NCBI GenBank assembly: GCA_964592425.1
Contig: CAZQCG010000022.1
Span: 1 to 64,000, forward strand
Direction: 5' to 3'
Length of the DNA: 64,000 nucleotides
Source: Viridilinea sp964592425
GTDB lineage: Bacteria > Chloroflexota > Chloroflexia > Chloroflexales > Chloroflexaceae
Shown: positions 49,669 through 59,526 of the stretch, one piece after another
Numbering within the stretch: position 1 is the first letter of the stretch
How the letters are laid out: each line of letters begins with the position of its first letter
Notes under the pieces: model-generated
Databases searched by the model: none
What the model saw: the letters and a program-made list of their open reading frames with translations, nothing else
What the model was told of the DNA's origin: nothing
Made by a program: the position numbers and the translations under genes

Positions 49669-50706
49669 ATGCAGGATCTGCACCAGCCCTTCCCTCTCCT
49701 CGCCCTGGTCGGTCAGGCTGAACTGAAGACAGCCCTGTTGCTCGGGCTAATCAACCCGGCCCTCGGAGGCGTGCTCATCAGCGGCCCCTACGGGGTTGGC
49801 AAAACAACCGCTGTGCGCGGGCTGCTTGACGTGATGCCTATGCTTGCCCGTGTCGCTGCTGAGGAGGGCACCGACCCGCTGCAGGAGCGTATGCGCCTGG
49901 TCGAGCTACCGCTGAACGCACGTCTGGAGGACGTCGTCGGGGGGGTGAATGAGCGTGTCGCCCTCGAACAGGGGCGTGTGCTGCTCGAAGCGGGCATTCT
50001 CGCCACCGCCGACGGCAACCTGCTCTATGTTGACGAGGTCAACCTGCTTGCCCCGGTCATCGTCGATGCCATTCTCGATGCTGCCGCCCAGGGCCGCACC
50101 CTTGTGCGCCGCGGCCCCGCCACGCGCCTCTTTCCCAGCCGCTTTGTGCTGGTCGGCTCGATGAACCCGGAGGAGGGCGATCTGCGTCCGCAGATCCTCG
50201 ACCGCTTCGGCCTGCGGGTCTGGGTTAGCCCGCTGGCCGATCCACGCCAGCGGCTCGAAGTCTACCGCCGCACCCATGCCTTTCGTGAAGACCCGGCTGC
50301 CTTTCGCAGCGCCTACGCAGCCCAGACGGCTGCTCTGGCCGAGGAGCTTGAAGCGGCGCGGGCCATCCTGCCCCATGTACATATTCCTGCCCTGGTCGAA
50401 GAACAGGCGCTTGCCCTTGTGCAAGCCCTGCGGATTCCCTCACATCGCGCCGAGATCGCTCTGTTGGAGGGTGCCCGTGCCCGCGCCGCCGCCGACTTCC
50501 GCAACCAGGTCAGCCCCGACGATCTGCGGCGCGTCGCCCCGCTCGCCTTGAGTCAGCGCCATAGCCCGCGCCTCGAGCTGTTTGCCCAGGCCCATGCGGA
50601 AGAGCAGGCCGCGATCAGTGCCGCTCTGACCCAGATCACCGGCAGCCCCAGACCATCCAGTCCCGGCGGGCACAGCAGCGTCGAGAAGATCGAAGGCGGT
50701 GCGTAA
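49669..50706 (+). CDS. BchI/ChlI-like magnesium-chelatase ATPase subunit
   Basis: AAA+ ATPase of 345 residues. Walker A is GPYGVGKTTAVRGLL, the Walker B region reads NLLYVDEVNLLAPVIVDAILDAAAQG, followed by FVLVGSMNPEEGDLRPQILDRFGLRVWVSP (sensor and arginine-finger region). This matches subunit I of magnesium chelatase, which drives Mg insertion into protoporphyrin in bacteriochlorophyll synthesis. The D and H subunits are not adjacent. A related ATPase of a cobaltochelatase or unknown metallochelatase is possible. It starts 3 bases after DUF503 in the same run; its last codons precede a strong hairpin. Confidence 0.75.
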   Translation: MQDLHQPFPLLALVGQAELKTALLLGLINPALGGVLISGPYGVGKTTAVRGLLDVMPMLARVAAEEGTDPLQERMRLVELPLNARLEDVVGGVNERVALEQGRVLLEAGILATADGNLLYVDEVNLLAPVIVDAILDAAAQGRTLVRRGPATRLFPSRFVLVGSMNPEEGDLRPQILDRFGLRVWVSPLADPRQRLEVYRRTHAFREDPAAFRSAYAAQTAALAEELEAARAILPHVHIPALVEEQALALVQALRIPSHRAEIALLEGARARAAADFRNQVSPDDLRRVAPLALSQRHSPRLELFAQAHAEEQAAISAALTQITGSPRPSSPGGHSSVEKIEGGA

Positions 50707-50708
50707 GG

Positions 50709-50763
50709 GCGATCGACCCTCGGTAGGGGTGCATCTGCTGCGCCCCTACCGAGGGTCGATCGC
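50709..50763. terminator. Long hairpin between bchI-like and ileS genes
   Basis: Arms of 25 bases (GCGATCGACCCTCGGTAGGGG.GCA and its complement) pair with a single G-T wobble around a five-base loop. It lies in a convergent 67-base gap and could end transcription from both sides. It contains GTAGGGG..GCA, linking it to 35927-35964 and 27253-27288. No T-tract follows. Confidence 0.6.
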
Positions 50764-50773
50764 TTGCCGTCCT

Positions 50774-53700
50774 CTACGAAGCCCGGGCCACTCCCAACAG
50801 GGTCTCCCCCCCGCCAAGGCTCACCGTCTCGTGGTAGGCCTCGTCCGGAGCCGGCCCCTGAACGATCTTGAGCGCCAGGGTCTCACTCTGTAGATAGTCA
50901 CTCCAGGTGGCCAGGGTCTGGGCCAGGAGATCGGCCTCGCTCGCACTGTCGAGATAGAGCGTGATGCGGTCGGTGATCGCCAGCCCGGCGCTCTTTCGTG
51001 CATCCTGCACACTGCGCACCAGGTCGCGGGCGGCCCCCTCCAGGCGCAACTCGGCCGTAACCGTTGTATTGAGTGCGATCAGCATGCCTTCGCTCTCGGC
51101 CACGGCATAGCCCTCAGGCGCACTGCTTTCGACCAGCACCTCCTCGGCCAGCAGTTCGCATAGCTGGCCGTCCAGCTCAAGCCGCACTGTCTGGCCAGCC
51201 TCGCAGGCGTGGGCCACTGCCCGCGCCTCCTCGCCGTTCAGCCCTTTGAGCGCAGCCGTGATCGCGGGCACCTGCTTGCCATATTTCTTGCCCACGAGGC
51301 GCAGGTTGGGCTTGAAGCGGTAGCTGACAATCTCCGAACCGGCCTCCAGGTAGCGCACCGTCTTGACATTCAGCTCGTCGCGCAGGTCGGCCTCGAAGCG
51401 CCGCAGCCCGGCCAGCACCGTTGGTGTGCTGGCGCGCACCCATAGCTCACTGAGCGGCTGGCGCACCTTCAAACTGGCCCCCTTACGTGCGGCGCGGCCC
51501 AGGCTCACGGCGGCAAGCAGGGCCTCGGTATCGGTGACCAGGCTCTCGTCAAGCAGGGCCGGATCAACCTGCGGCCAGGCCGCCAGGTGGACGCTCTCGG
51601 TGGTGCCGACAAGTGGCTCCCCTGCCGCGTGGCCGGTCAGGTTGCGGTAGATCACCTCGCTGATATAGGGCGTAAAGGGTGCCGTCAGCTTCGCCAGGGT
51701 CAGCAGACAGGTGTAGAGGGTGTGGTGGGCGGCCTGGCTATCGCCGTCGACCTCACTCTTCCAGAAACGCCGCCGATTGCGGCGCACATACCAGTTCGAG
51801 AGCTCGTCGACAAAACGCTCGATGCGCCGCGCTGCCGGGTAGACTTCGTAGGCCTCGAAGTCGGCGCTCACATCGCGCACCAGCCCGTTCAGCGCAGCCA
51901 GGGCCCAGCGGTCGATCGGCTGGAACTGCGCTGCCTCTGCCGCACTACTGCCAGCCTCTGCCGGATGCCAGCCGTTCAGGCCGGCATAGGTGACGAAGAA
52001 GCTGTAGGTGTTCCAGAGCGTCAGCAGATACTTGCGCAAGGTCTCATTGACCAGGCCCAGGCTGAAACGGCGCGGGTTGCCGGGAGGCGCGGCGGCAAAG
52101 AGGTACCAGCGTAGGGCGTCTACGCCGTAGGCATCGATCACCTCAGCGGGCGTGATCACATTGCCCTTGCTCTTACTCATCTTCTGGCCATGCTCATCAA
52201 GGATATGGCCCAGACAGATCACATTGTTGAAGGCCGGACGATCAAAGAGCAAGGTGCTCTCAGCGTGCAGTGTATAGAACCAGCCACGGGTCTGGTCAAC
52301 CGCCTCGCAGATATAATCGGCGGGATGGGCCGCCTCGAAGAGCTCGCGATTCTCGAAGGGATAGTGCCACTGGGCAACGGGCATCGCCCCACTGTCATAC
52401 CAGCAATCGGCGACGTCGGGGATGCGCCGCATCGTGCCATGCTGCGGATGTTCCCAGGTCACCTCGTCAACATAGGGCCGGTGCAGGTCGAGATCGCCAA
52501 GCGGACGCCCGGCTTTCGCCTCCAGCTCGGCGAGGCTACCGATACACTCCATATAGGCCCCATCGGTACTGACCCAGATCGGCAGGGGTGTGCCCCAGTA
52601 GCGCTCGCGGCTCACGGCCCAGTCGATATTGTTGGCCAACCAGTTGCCGAAGCGCCCATCGCGGATATGCTCAGGTACCCAGTGGATCTGCTGATTATTG
52701 GCCACCAGGTCGGCTTTGAAGGCGGTGGTGCGGATGTACCACGAGCGCTTGGCATAGAAGAGCAGCGGCGCATCGCAGCGCCAGCAGAAGGGGTAGTAAT
52801 GGCGCACGCGCCCACTCTGCAGCAACAGGCCGCGCTCCTGCAGATTACGGGTGATCAGCGGGTCGGCCTCTTTGAAAAACATGCCGACGAAGGGCAAATC
52901 GCCCAACTCTGCCAACACTCGCCCGTTGAGATCAACCGAGAAGAGCGTCGGCAGGCCATGCTTGCGTCCGACCTCCAGGTCGCCATAGGCCGGGGCGATA
53001 TGTACGATCCCTGTCCCGTCATCGAGCGTCACAATCTCGTCGGCAACCACGCGGTAGGCCAGTTCCAGGTCAACCGTATCACCAGGGCCAGACACCCCAG
53101 CGAAGAGTTGCTCATACTGCAGGCCGACCAGGTCGTTGCCTTTAAAGCGGCGCAACACCGTCGTCCCTTCGCCGCAGACCCGCTCAACCAGACTCTCGGC
53201 CAGCACCAGGCGTTCGCCGGCATGCTCAACCTCGGCATAGCCCGCCCCGTGCTGCACTGCCAGGGCCACATTGGCTGGCAGCGTCCAGGGCGTGGTTGTC
53301 CAGGCCACCAGGGCCGCGCCTTTCAGTGTCGCCGCCAGAGGCGTATCATTGCCGCGGAAGGTCGTCCCGGTCAGGCGAAACTTGATAAAGACACTCGGAT
53401 CATCGACATCCTCGCGGGCACCCAGGCTCACCTCGTGATCGCTGAGGCTGGTGCCACAGCGCGGGCAATGCATCGTCACCTTATAGTCCCGAAAGAGCAG
53501 CCCCCGATCCCAGAGCTGGCGGAAGATCCACCAGAGCGACTCGATATAGTTATTATCGTAGGTATAGTAGCCGTCTTCATCCACCCAGTAGGCGATCCGG
53601 CGGGTAAAGCTCTTCCACTCCTGGATATACTGCCAGACACTCTCGCGGCAGAGGCGGTTAAACTCGGCGATGCCGAACTTCTCGATATCGGGCTTACCGC

Positions 53701-54004
53701 TGAAGCCGAGTTTCTTCTCCACCTCGATCTCGACTGGCAGGCCGTGGGTATCCCAGCCCTCGCGCCGTCCAATGATCTTATAACCCTGCATCGCCCGGTA
53801 GCGCAGGATGACATCTTTGAAGGTACGGCTGATCACATGATGCAGCCCAGGGCGTCCATTAGCGGTCGGTGGCCCCTCGTAGAAGACAAAGGGCTTATTG
53901 CCAGCCGCCAGCGACTGCTCAACAATCTGGCGTTCCGTCCACCACGCCAGCACCTCCTGCTCAAGTTCGGGAAATGCGACATTGGTCTCTACAGCGCGAA
54001 ACAT
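50774..54004 (-). CDS. ileS: Isoleucyl-tRNA synthetase
   Basis: Class I synthetase of 1076 residues charging tRNA-Ile. The HIGH-type site reads PTANGRPGLHHVISRTFKDVI (HHVI), and KMSKS is intact (GQKMSKSKGN). This length and the HHVI variant are typical of the long IleS2-type enzymes, a type linked with mupirocin resistance in other bacteria. The editing domain (CP1) and the anticodon-binding C-terminal half are present (PVAQWHYPFENRELFE; RRNRRRFWKSE). The ATG at 54004 has GGAGGAGG upstream; the frame extends to 54085 but overlaps the leader. A T-box leader lies directly upstream, so expression should rise when tRNA-Ile is uncharged. Confidence 0.96.
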   Translation of the reverse strand: MFRAVETNVAFPELEQEVLAWWTERQIVEQSLAAGNKPFVFYEGPPTANGRPGLHHVISRTFKDVILRYRAMQGYKIIGRREGWDTHGLPVEIEVEKKLGFSGKPDIEKFGIAEFNRLCRESVWQYIQEWKSFTRRIAYWVDEDGYYTYDNNYIESLWWIFRQLWDRGLLFRDYKVTMHCPRCGTSLSDHEVSLGAREDVDDPSVFIKFRLTGTTFRGNDTPLAATLKGAALVAWTTTPWTLPANVALAVQHGAGYAEVEHAGERLVLAESLVERVCGEGTTVLRRFKGNDLVGLQYEQLFAGVSGPGDTVDLELAYRVVADEIVTLDDGTGIVHIAPAYGDLEVGRKHGLPTLFSVDLNGRVLAELGDLPFVGMFFKEADPLITRNLQERGLLLQSGRVRHYYPFCWRCDAPLLFYAKRSWYIRTTAFKADLVANNQQIHWVPEHIRDGRFGNWLANNIDWAVSRERYWGTPLPIWVSTDGAYMECIGSLAELEAKAGRPLGDLDLHRPYVDEVTWEHPQHGTMRRIPDVADCWYDSGAMPVAQWHYPFENRELFEAAHPADYICEAVDQTRGWFYTLHAESTLLFDRPAFNNVICLGHILDEHGQKMSKSKGNVITPAEVIDAYGVDALRWYLFAAAPPGNPRRFSLGLVNETLRKYLLTLWNTYSFFVTYAGLNGWHPAEAGSSAAEAAQFQPIDRWALAALNGLVRDVSADFEAYEVYPAARRIERFVDELSNWYVRRNRRRFWKSEVDGDSQAAHHTLYTCLLTLAKLTAPFTPYISEVIYRNLTGHAAGEPLVGTTESVHLAAWPQVDPALLDESLVTDTEALLAAVSLGRAARKGASLKVRQPLSELWVRASTPTVLAGLRRFEADLRDELNVKTVRYLEAGSEIVSYRFKPNLRLVGKKYGKQVPAITAALKGLNGEEARAVAHACEAGQTVRLELDGQLCELLAEEVLVESSAPEGYAVAESEGMLIALNTTVTAELRLEGAARDLVRSVQDARKSAGLAITDRITLYLDSASEADLLAQTLATWSDYLQSETLALKIVQGPAPDEAYHETVSLGGGETLLGVARAS

Positions 54005-54023
54005 GCCTGCCTCCTCCTGCCAA

Positions 54024-54376
54024 CAAAAAAAAGCCCGTCCCCTGACTGGGGACGAGGCTTGCAATGCAATGCCCCGCGGTACCACCCCACTTCAATCGGA
54101 ATGAAGAAGGGCGAAGGTAAGGCCAGGCCAGACCTGGAGTCTCCTACGCAACTTCCGCACTCACAATTGCGCTCAGCGAGCGTCAAGCAACGCTCTGTCC
54201 CATTAACGGAGGACAAGACCGGGCGGAGCTACTAGGGAACAGGAGCAAGGCGGCTATTCCTATTCACTCGCCGGCTCAGGGGTGATCTTCGTTGTGTACT
54301 CGGCCACCCGGCTCACACCATCCCGGGCTCGCTGTAGGCGAGGCTACGCAACTACTCGTCCCCGTCATCGCCATCT
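54024..54376 (-). promoter_or_regulatory. T-box riboswitch of ileS
   Basis: Minus-strand leader. A T-box core GGTGGTACCGCGG lies at 54074-54086, and an intrinsic terminator (CCTCGTCCCC...GGGGACGGGCTTTTTTTT, T-run at 54024-54031) follows. The upstream Stem I holds the specifier triplet ATC (Ile) at 54286-54284 in GAAGATCACCCC. Uncharged tRNA-Ile should pair with the T-box and specifier and form an antiterminator. The leader is unusually long (about 350 bases), and the whole ileS upstream gap 54005-54407 is accounted for by it. Confidence 0.93.
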
Positions 54377-54382
54377 GCGGCT

Positions 54383-54407
54383 AGTATACCAACCCGGCGG
54401 GGTAGCG

Positions 54408-54411
<4 letters not shown>
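54383..54411 (-). promoter_or_regulatory. Promoter of ileS
   Basis: On the minus strand TTGACG (54411-54406) and TATACT (54388-54383) are 17 bases apart. The -35 box overlaps the stop codon region of the upstream helicase gene. Transcription would start near 54376, at the beginning of the T-box leader. Confidence 0.7.
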
Positions 54412-55595
<1,184 letters not shown>

Positions 55596-55648
55596 CTTCC
55601 TTAATTCGTAGGTAGGGGCAACCGAGATGGGGCACCCCTATAGCGCAA

Positions 55649-55678
55649 CGGAGAGGGAAGGCACTCCTTCCCTCTCCG
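55649..55678. terminator. Hairpin after the RRM gene
   Basis: A perfect 13-bp stem (CGGAGAGGGAAGG / CCTTCCCTCTCCG) with loop CACT lies between the RRM gene end and the helicase start on the minus strand. No T-tract follows, so it may be a weak terminator or a stabilising stem. Confidence 0.5.
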
Positions 55679-55733
55679 CTGATCAGTTTAACCGATATGA
55701 TGCAGCGCCGTTCAGGAGCATCAAGCGGGTAGG

Positions 55734-56072
55734 CTAGTAGCGATCACCGTAGCCGCCACGACCGCCGCGATTGCCGCCGCCGCCGCCGCCGCCGCCGTAA
55801 CCACCGCCGCGATTACCGCCGCCACGGTTACGATCCTCAGACTCGTTCACCCGGATGGGGCGCCCGTTGAGCTCCTGGCCGTCGGTGGCACGGATGACCG
55901 TACTAACGTCATCGACCTCGATCTCGACAAAGCCGAAGCCACGTGAGCGGCCAGTATCGCGATCGGTGATCACGCGTGCGCTCTGGACATCACCGTGGGG
56001 CGCGAACACCCGCGCAAGATCCTCGTCGCCAACACTCCAGGGAAGATTCCCGACAAACAACTTCACCAGCAT
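55734..56072 (-). CDS. Gly-rich RRM RNA-binding protein
   Basis: A 112-residue RNA-binding protein: one RRM domain (about 1-80) with RNP2 KLFVGNLPW and RNP1 RGFGFVEI, then a C-terminal Gly/Arg-rich tail (NRGGGNRGGGYGGGGGGGGNRGGRGGYGD). This architecture is found in cold-induced RRM proteins of cyanobacteria and other bacteria. ATG at 56072 has GGAG upstream; the frame extends to 56138 without a site. It has a long leader (about 235 bases). The neighbouring DEAD-box helicase and bS21 are also cold- and ribosome-related. Confidence 0.93.
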   Translation of the reverse strand: MLVKLFVGNLPWSVGDEDLARVFAPHGDVQSARVITDRDTGRSRGFGFVEIEVDDVSTVIRATDGQELNGRPIRVNESEDRNRGGGNRGGGYGGGGGGGGNRGGRGGYGDRY

Positions 56073-56310
56073 CAGAACCACTCTCCTCTGCGCAAGTGCG
56101 CAGTGCTTAGACCGGCGACGGCACCGCTGCCGCCGCACACACCAGCCAGAATACCTCGTACCGCCGGCAACCGGATCAACCCGGCCGTCGCGCTCCGGCC
56201 CTCACAACGTAACATAACCTTCGAGCGAAGAAGTTCTGGCGAGCGACCAGGGGACTAGCAGAAGTCTCTGATGCGGGCCTCGCAGCCATGTTGACGTTGG
56301 CAACGGGCCA

Positions 56311-56338
56311 ATCATAGCATATTTTACAGGATTAGCAA
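56311..56338 (-). promoter_or_regulatory. Promoter of the RRM gene
   Basis: Minus strand TTGCTA (56338-56333) and TATGAT (56316-56311) are 16 bases apart. The start codon is about 235 bases downstream, leaving a long, probably structured 5' leader (56073-56305) without a coding frame. It is back-to-back with the rpsU promoter. Confidence 0.5.
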
Positions 56339-56367
56339 GCCCCCAAACCACTTTGTTATACACAGGC

Positions 56368-56396
56368 TTGCAGAAAGATCATCCTTCAGGTATACT
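56368..56396 (+). promoter_or_regulatory. Promoter of rpsU
   Basis: TTGCAG (56368-56373) and TATACT (56391-56396), 17 bases apart. It lies 185 bases before the rpsU start codon, so the message has a long leader. The stretch 56397-56581 has no obvious coding frame or motif. Confidence 0.55.
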
Positions 56397-56581
56397 GATC
56401 GGCGGTGGCTAAGAGACGCTCTGTTTCCTGCGTTGGGGCGCACCAAATCCAAGGTAAAGGGGGTGAGCAGATCGATCGGCATATCCATATTCGGGAGTGG
56501 CGTAGTCCCACGCCAGTTTAGCCCCCGGATCAGTGAGTCATCGTCAATGGCGATGGATGGGCAGGCCGGTCGAGCAGAGCT

Positions 56582-56773
56582 ATGCGTGTCGAACGTCGCG
56601 AAGGCGAAACGGTCGAGCAGTTGATCCGGCGCTTCAACAAAGGCGTTGTCTCAGAGCGGATCACCAAGACCTATCGCGAGAAGATGCACTTCGTCTCGAA
56701 GAGCGAACAGCGCAAAGAAAAGCGTCGCCGTGCAGAACGCAACCGGCGCAAGAAGATGCTGAAGGGCTACTAA
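56582..56773 (+). CDS. rpsU: Ribosomal protein bS21
   Basis: Small 63-residue basic protein of the 30S subunit. It reads MRVERREGETVEQLIRRFNKGV, then SERITKTYREKMHFVSKSEQRKEKRRRAERNRRKKMLKGY, a standard bS21. The N-terminal domain and the Arg/Lys-rich C-terminal helix are complete. The SD is weak. A stem-loop follows (56805-56846). Confidence 0.96.
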   Translation: MRVERREGETVEQLIRRFNKGVVSERITKTYREKMHFVSKSEQRKEKRRRAERNRRKKMLKGY

Positions 56774-56804
56774 TCAGAGCTACAGTCTCTGGCAGTACCA
56801 GTTC

Positions 56805-56846
56805 ACGGCACGGACGCGAGGCTTATCCCTCCAGCGTCCGTGCCGT
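56805..56846 (+). terminator. Terminator-like hairpin after rpsU
   Basis: Perfect 13-bp arms ACGGCACGGACGC and GCGTCCGTGCCGT with a 16-base loop, 32 bases after the rpsU stop. A weak TG-rich tract follows. It probably ends the rpsU transcript. Confidence 0.5.
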
Positions 56847-56900
56847 TGTGTTGTGACTGTTCACAGGGTGGCGCGACAAGCCATGCCTGGTGTAGGGCCA

Positions 56901-56909
56901 TGTTATAAT
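56901..56909 (+). promoter_or_regulatory. Extended -10 promoter of prfA
   Basis: TGTTATAAT (TGn plus TATAAT) is 122 bases before the prfA start codon. No convincing -35 box was seen. The leader of about 115 bases has no clear motif. Confidence 0.4.
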
Positions 56910-57030
56910 GGCATAGCTCAGGTGATCACGCTGACAAGTGCTGCCTGAGCCTGGTGCAGTTGCCATACGGTAGCTGAACCTGGCGAAGCCAACGTCCCCA
57001 CTATGTTTGAGCCTGAGGTGGCAACTACTG

Positions 57031-58113
57031 ATGTTCGATAAACTTGCCTCGGTTGCGCTGCGCTACGAAGAGCTTGGTGAATTGATGGCCCGCCCTGAGG
57101 TCGTGGGCAACTTGAGCCTGCTCCAACAGTATGCCCGCGAACAGAGCGACCTGGCTGAGGTGGTTGATGCCTACCGGAGGTATGGTCAGGCGCGCCAGGC
57201 GCTCAACGAGGCGCAGGCCCTCTTTGCTGAAAGCGATGACCCTGAGCTGCGCTTGCTGGCTCAGGAGGAGTTGGAGACCCAGCGCCAACGCCTGGAAGCG
57301 TTGGATGTGCAGATCCGCCTGCTGCTCCTGCCACGCGATCCGAACGATGAGAAGGATGTGATTATCGAGATCCGCCAGGGCGAAGGCGGCGATGAGGCAG
57401 GTCTCTTCGCGGCTGATCTCTTCAGGATGTATGTGCGCTACGCTGAGCTGCGTGGCTGGAAGGTTGAAGTTAGCAGTAGCACCGAAAATGGTCCGGGCGG
57501 CTATAAAGAAGTGGTCTTTGAGATCTGCGGCGAGGGTGCCTATAGTGTACTCAAATATGAGGGTGGCGTGCATCGCGTGCAGCGGGTGCCGGCCACCGAA
57601 GCCCGCGGACGCATTCATACCTCTACGGCTACCGTGGCCGTGCTGCCGGAGGTTGAGCCGACCGCTGTTGAGATCAAGAACGAAGATCTGCGCATTGATG
57701 TCTTCCGCTCGGGTGGCCACGGTGGCCAGGGTGTCAATACGACCGACTCAGCCGTTCGTCTGGTCTATCGTGGCGGTACGCCCGAAGAGATTGTCGTCAC
57801 CTGCCAGGATGGACGCTCGCAGCTGAAGAATAAAGACAAGGCTATGTCGGTGCTGCGGGCCAAGCTCTACGCCCGTGAGCAGGAGAAGCAGGATCGTGAA
57901 CTCAGCAGCTCGCGCCTGGCCCAGGTAGGGAGTGGCGAGCGTGCCGAGAAGATCCGTACCTACAACTTCCCCCAGGATCGGGTCACCGATCACCGCCTCG
58001 GCCAGAGTTTCTCGAATCTGCCCGGCATCCTCGACGGTAATCTGCAGAAGATGATCGATGCACTGATGGTGCATGATAACGCTGAGCGTCTGGAAGCCTC
58101 GGGCCTGGTCTGA
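57031..58113 (+). CDS. prfA: Peptide chain release factor 1
   Basis: Class I release factor of 360 residues, recognising UAA and UAG. The anticodon-like motif is PAT (RVPATEARGRIHTSTATVAVLPE), which is RF1 type (RF2 has SPF). The catalytic GGQ is in RSGGHGGQGVNTTDSAVRL. The ATG at 57031 has GAGGTGG upstream; the open frame to 57007 is not used. There is no neighbouring prmC gene; adenosine deaminase follows instead. Confidence 0.97.
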   Translation: MFDKLASVALRYEELGELMARPEVVGNLSLLQQYAREQSDLAEVVDAYRRYGQARQALNEAQALFAESDDPELRLLAQEELETQRQRLEALDVQIRLLLLPRDPNDEKDVIIEIRQGEGGDEAGLFAADLFRMYVRYAELRGWKVEVSSSTENGPGGYKEVVFEICGEGAYSVLKYEGGVHRVQRVPATEARGRIHTSTATVAVLPEVEPTAVEIKNEDLRIDVFRSGGHGGQGVNTTDSAVRLVYRGGTPEEIVVTCQDGRSQLKNKDKAMSVLRAKLYAREQEKQDRELSSSRLAQVGSGERAEKIRTYNFPQDRVTDHRLGQSFSNLPGILDGNLQKMIDALMVHDNAERLEASGLV

Positions 58114-58229
58114 GATCGCCAGCCTCCTCGGTCGTTCGCCGAAAGATGGACGTGGTGGACGTTTGTTACGGGGAGTCATCCACTCGTGGAAGCTCTGCGA
58201 GAACGTACCTGACCACTGGAGAGAAGTCT

Positions 58230-59270
58230 GTGCTGAGGCCGTCGCTCGAGGCATTCATCCAGCGTATGCCCAAGGTCGAGTTGCACCTGCACCTTGAGGG
58301 CACGGTTACGCCGCGCACGCTGCTTGAGTTGGCCCGGCGCAATCGAGTGCAGTTGCCGGTCAGCGACGAGGCCAGTCTTGCTGCACTCTTTCGCTACCAG
58401 GACTTTGGTGCCTTTATTGATCTCTTTATGAGCCTGGCCCGTGTTCTTATGTATGGCGAGGATTTTGAGCGCCTGGCCTACGAGTTGGGCCATGATCTGG
58501 CCGCTCAGCAGGTGTGCTACGCCGAGGTAATGCTCTCGCCGATGCAGCACCTCAATCGGGGGCTTGATCTTGGCGAGGTGATCGCCGGCACGCGGGCTGG
58601 CTTTGAGCGGGTACGTCAAGAGCTGGGCCTGGAGGTGGGTCTGATCATGGACTACGGGCGTCAGTATGGCCCCGAAGGAGCCTGGGCCGTGCTTGAGGTG
58701 GCCTGCGCTCATCGTCACCTGGGGGTAGTCGGCTGGTCGATCGGCGGTAACGAGATTGGCTATCCGCCCGAACCCTTTGCCCCGGTCTTTGCCGCCGCCC
58801 GTGCCGCCGGGCTTGGCCTGACGGCCCATGCTGGCGAAGTGGTTGGCCCGCCCAGTGTCTGGGGTGCCGTTGATGCGCTGGGGGCCACCCGTCTCGGACA
58901 TGGCATCCGTAGCGTTGACGACCCGGCCCTGCTCAAGGCCCTGCGCGAGCGACAGATCGTGCTGGATATCTGCCCAAGCAGCAACCTCTTTACCGGGGCG
59001 GTCGCCGACTGGCCAGCCCATCCCTTGCGCCAGCTCTACGCGGCAGGCATCCCGGTGACGATCAACTCGGACGATCCGACCTTTTTTGCCACCACCCTGA
59101 CTGACGAGTACCGCCTGGCGATCACCACCCTCGGCCTCAGCATTGACGAACTCTGCGCAACCCTGCAGACGGCGGCCCACTCCAGCTTTCAGCCAGCCGA
59201 AGCGCGGGTGGCCCTGGCGAAGCGTATCGAGGCCGAGTTGACGGCACTGCGCACCGAACTCGGGGTTTGA
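58230..59270 (+). CDS. add: Adenosine deaminase
   Basis: Zinc amidohydrolase of 346 residues deaminating adenosine to inosine. The motifs are complete: metal-binding HLHLEG in MPKVELHLHLEGTV, the catalytic HAGE (GLTAHAGEVVGP), GATRLGHGIRSVDD with the conserved histidine, and ICPSSNL...TINSDDPTFF with the metal-binding aspartates. GTG at 58230 is chosen because GGAGA lies eight bases upstream. Alternatives are ATG 58266 and the longer frame to 58146. An adenine deaminase-type member cannot be excluded. Its stop codon overlaps the promoter of the tRNA cluster. Confidence 0.9.
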   Translation: MLRPSLEAFIQRMPKVELHLHLEGTVTPRTLLELARRNRVQLPVSDEASLAALFRYQDFGAFIDLFMSLARVLMYGEDFERLAYELGHDLAAQQVCYAEVMLSPMQHLNRGLDLGEVIAGTRAGFERVRQELGLEVGLIMDYGRQYGPEGAWAVLEVACAHRHLGVVGWSIGGNEIGYPPEPFAPVFAAARAAGLGLTAHAGEVVGPPSVWGAVDALGATRLGHGIRSVDDPALLKALRERQIVLDICPSSNLFTGAVADWPAHPLRQLYAAGIPVTINSDDPTFFATTLTDEYRLAITTLGLSIDELCATLQTAAHSSFQPAEARVALAKRIEAELTALRTELGV

Positions 59271-59295
59271 CAAAGCTGCCCTGGAGGGCTATAAT
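59267..59295 (+). promoter_or_regulatory. Promoter of the tRNA cluster
   Basis: TTGACA (59267-59272) and TATAAT (59290-59295) with a 17-base spacer, a perfect sigma-70-type consensus. The -35 box contains the TGA stop codon of add. It lies 16 bases before tRNA-Leu. Confidence 0.8.
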
Positions 59296-59310
59296 CAGCC
59301 CTGCCATCGT

Positions 59311-59400
<90 letters not shown>

Positions 59401-59408
59401 TTTTGATC

Positions 59409-59483
59409 GGGCGATTAGCTCAGCGGTAGAGCACCTCGCTTACACCGAGGGTGTCGGCGGTTCGAGCCCGTCATCGCCCACCA
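59409..59483 (+). tRNA. tRNA-Val (anticodon TAC)
   Basis: Acceptor GGGCGAT pairs with ATCGCCC, followed by A and encoded CCA. Anticodon loop CTTACAC with stem CCTCG/CGAGG gives TAC. T-loop GGTTCGAGCCC is standard. Confidence 0.95.
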
Positions 59484-59526
59484 GCGTATGCGGTTAGGGC
59501 TCAATAGCGCCGGTGACTATGCAAAC

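Noticed and set aside
52190..54235. 681-residue plus-strand frame opposite ileS
   Set aside because: Shadow of ileS and its T-box leader; opposite strand has a complete synthetase.
56397..56581. Riboswitch before rpsU
   Set aside because: No known aptamer pattern could be matched by eye; only a long leader can be claimed.
58176..59273. 365-residue minus-strand frame opposite adenosine deaminase
   Set aside because: All adenosine deaminase motifs are on the plus strand.
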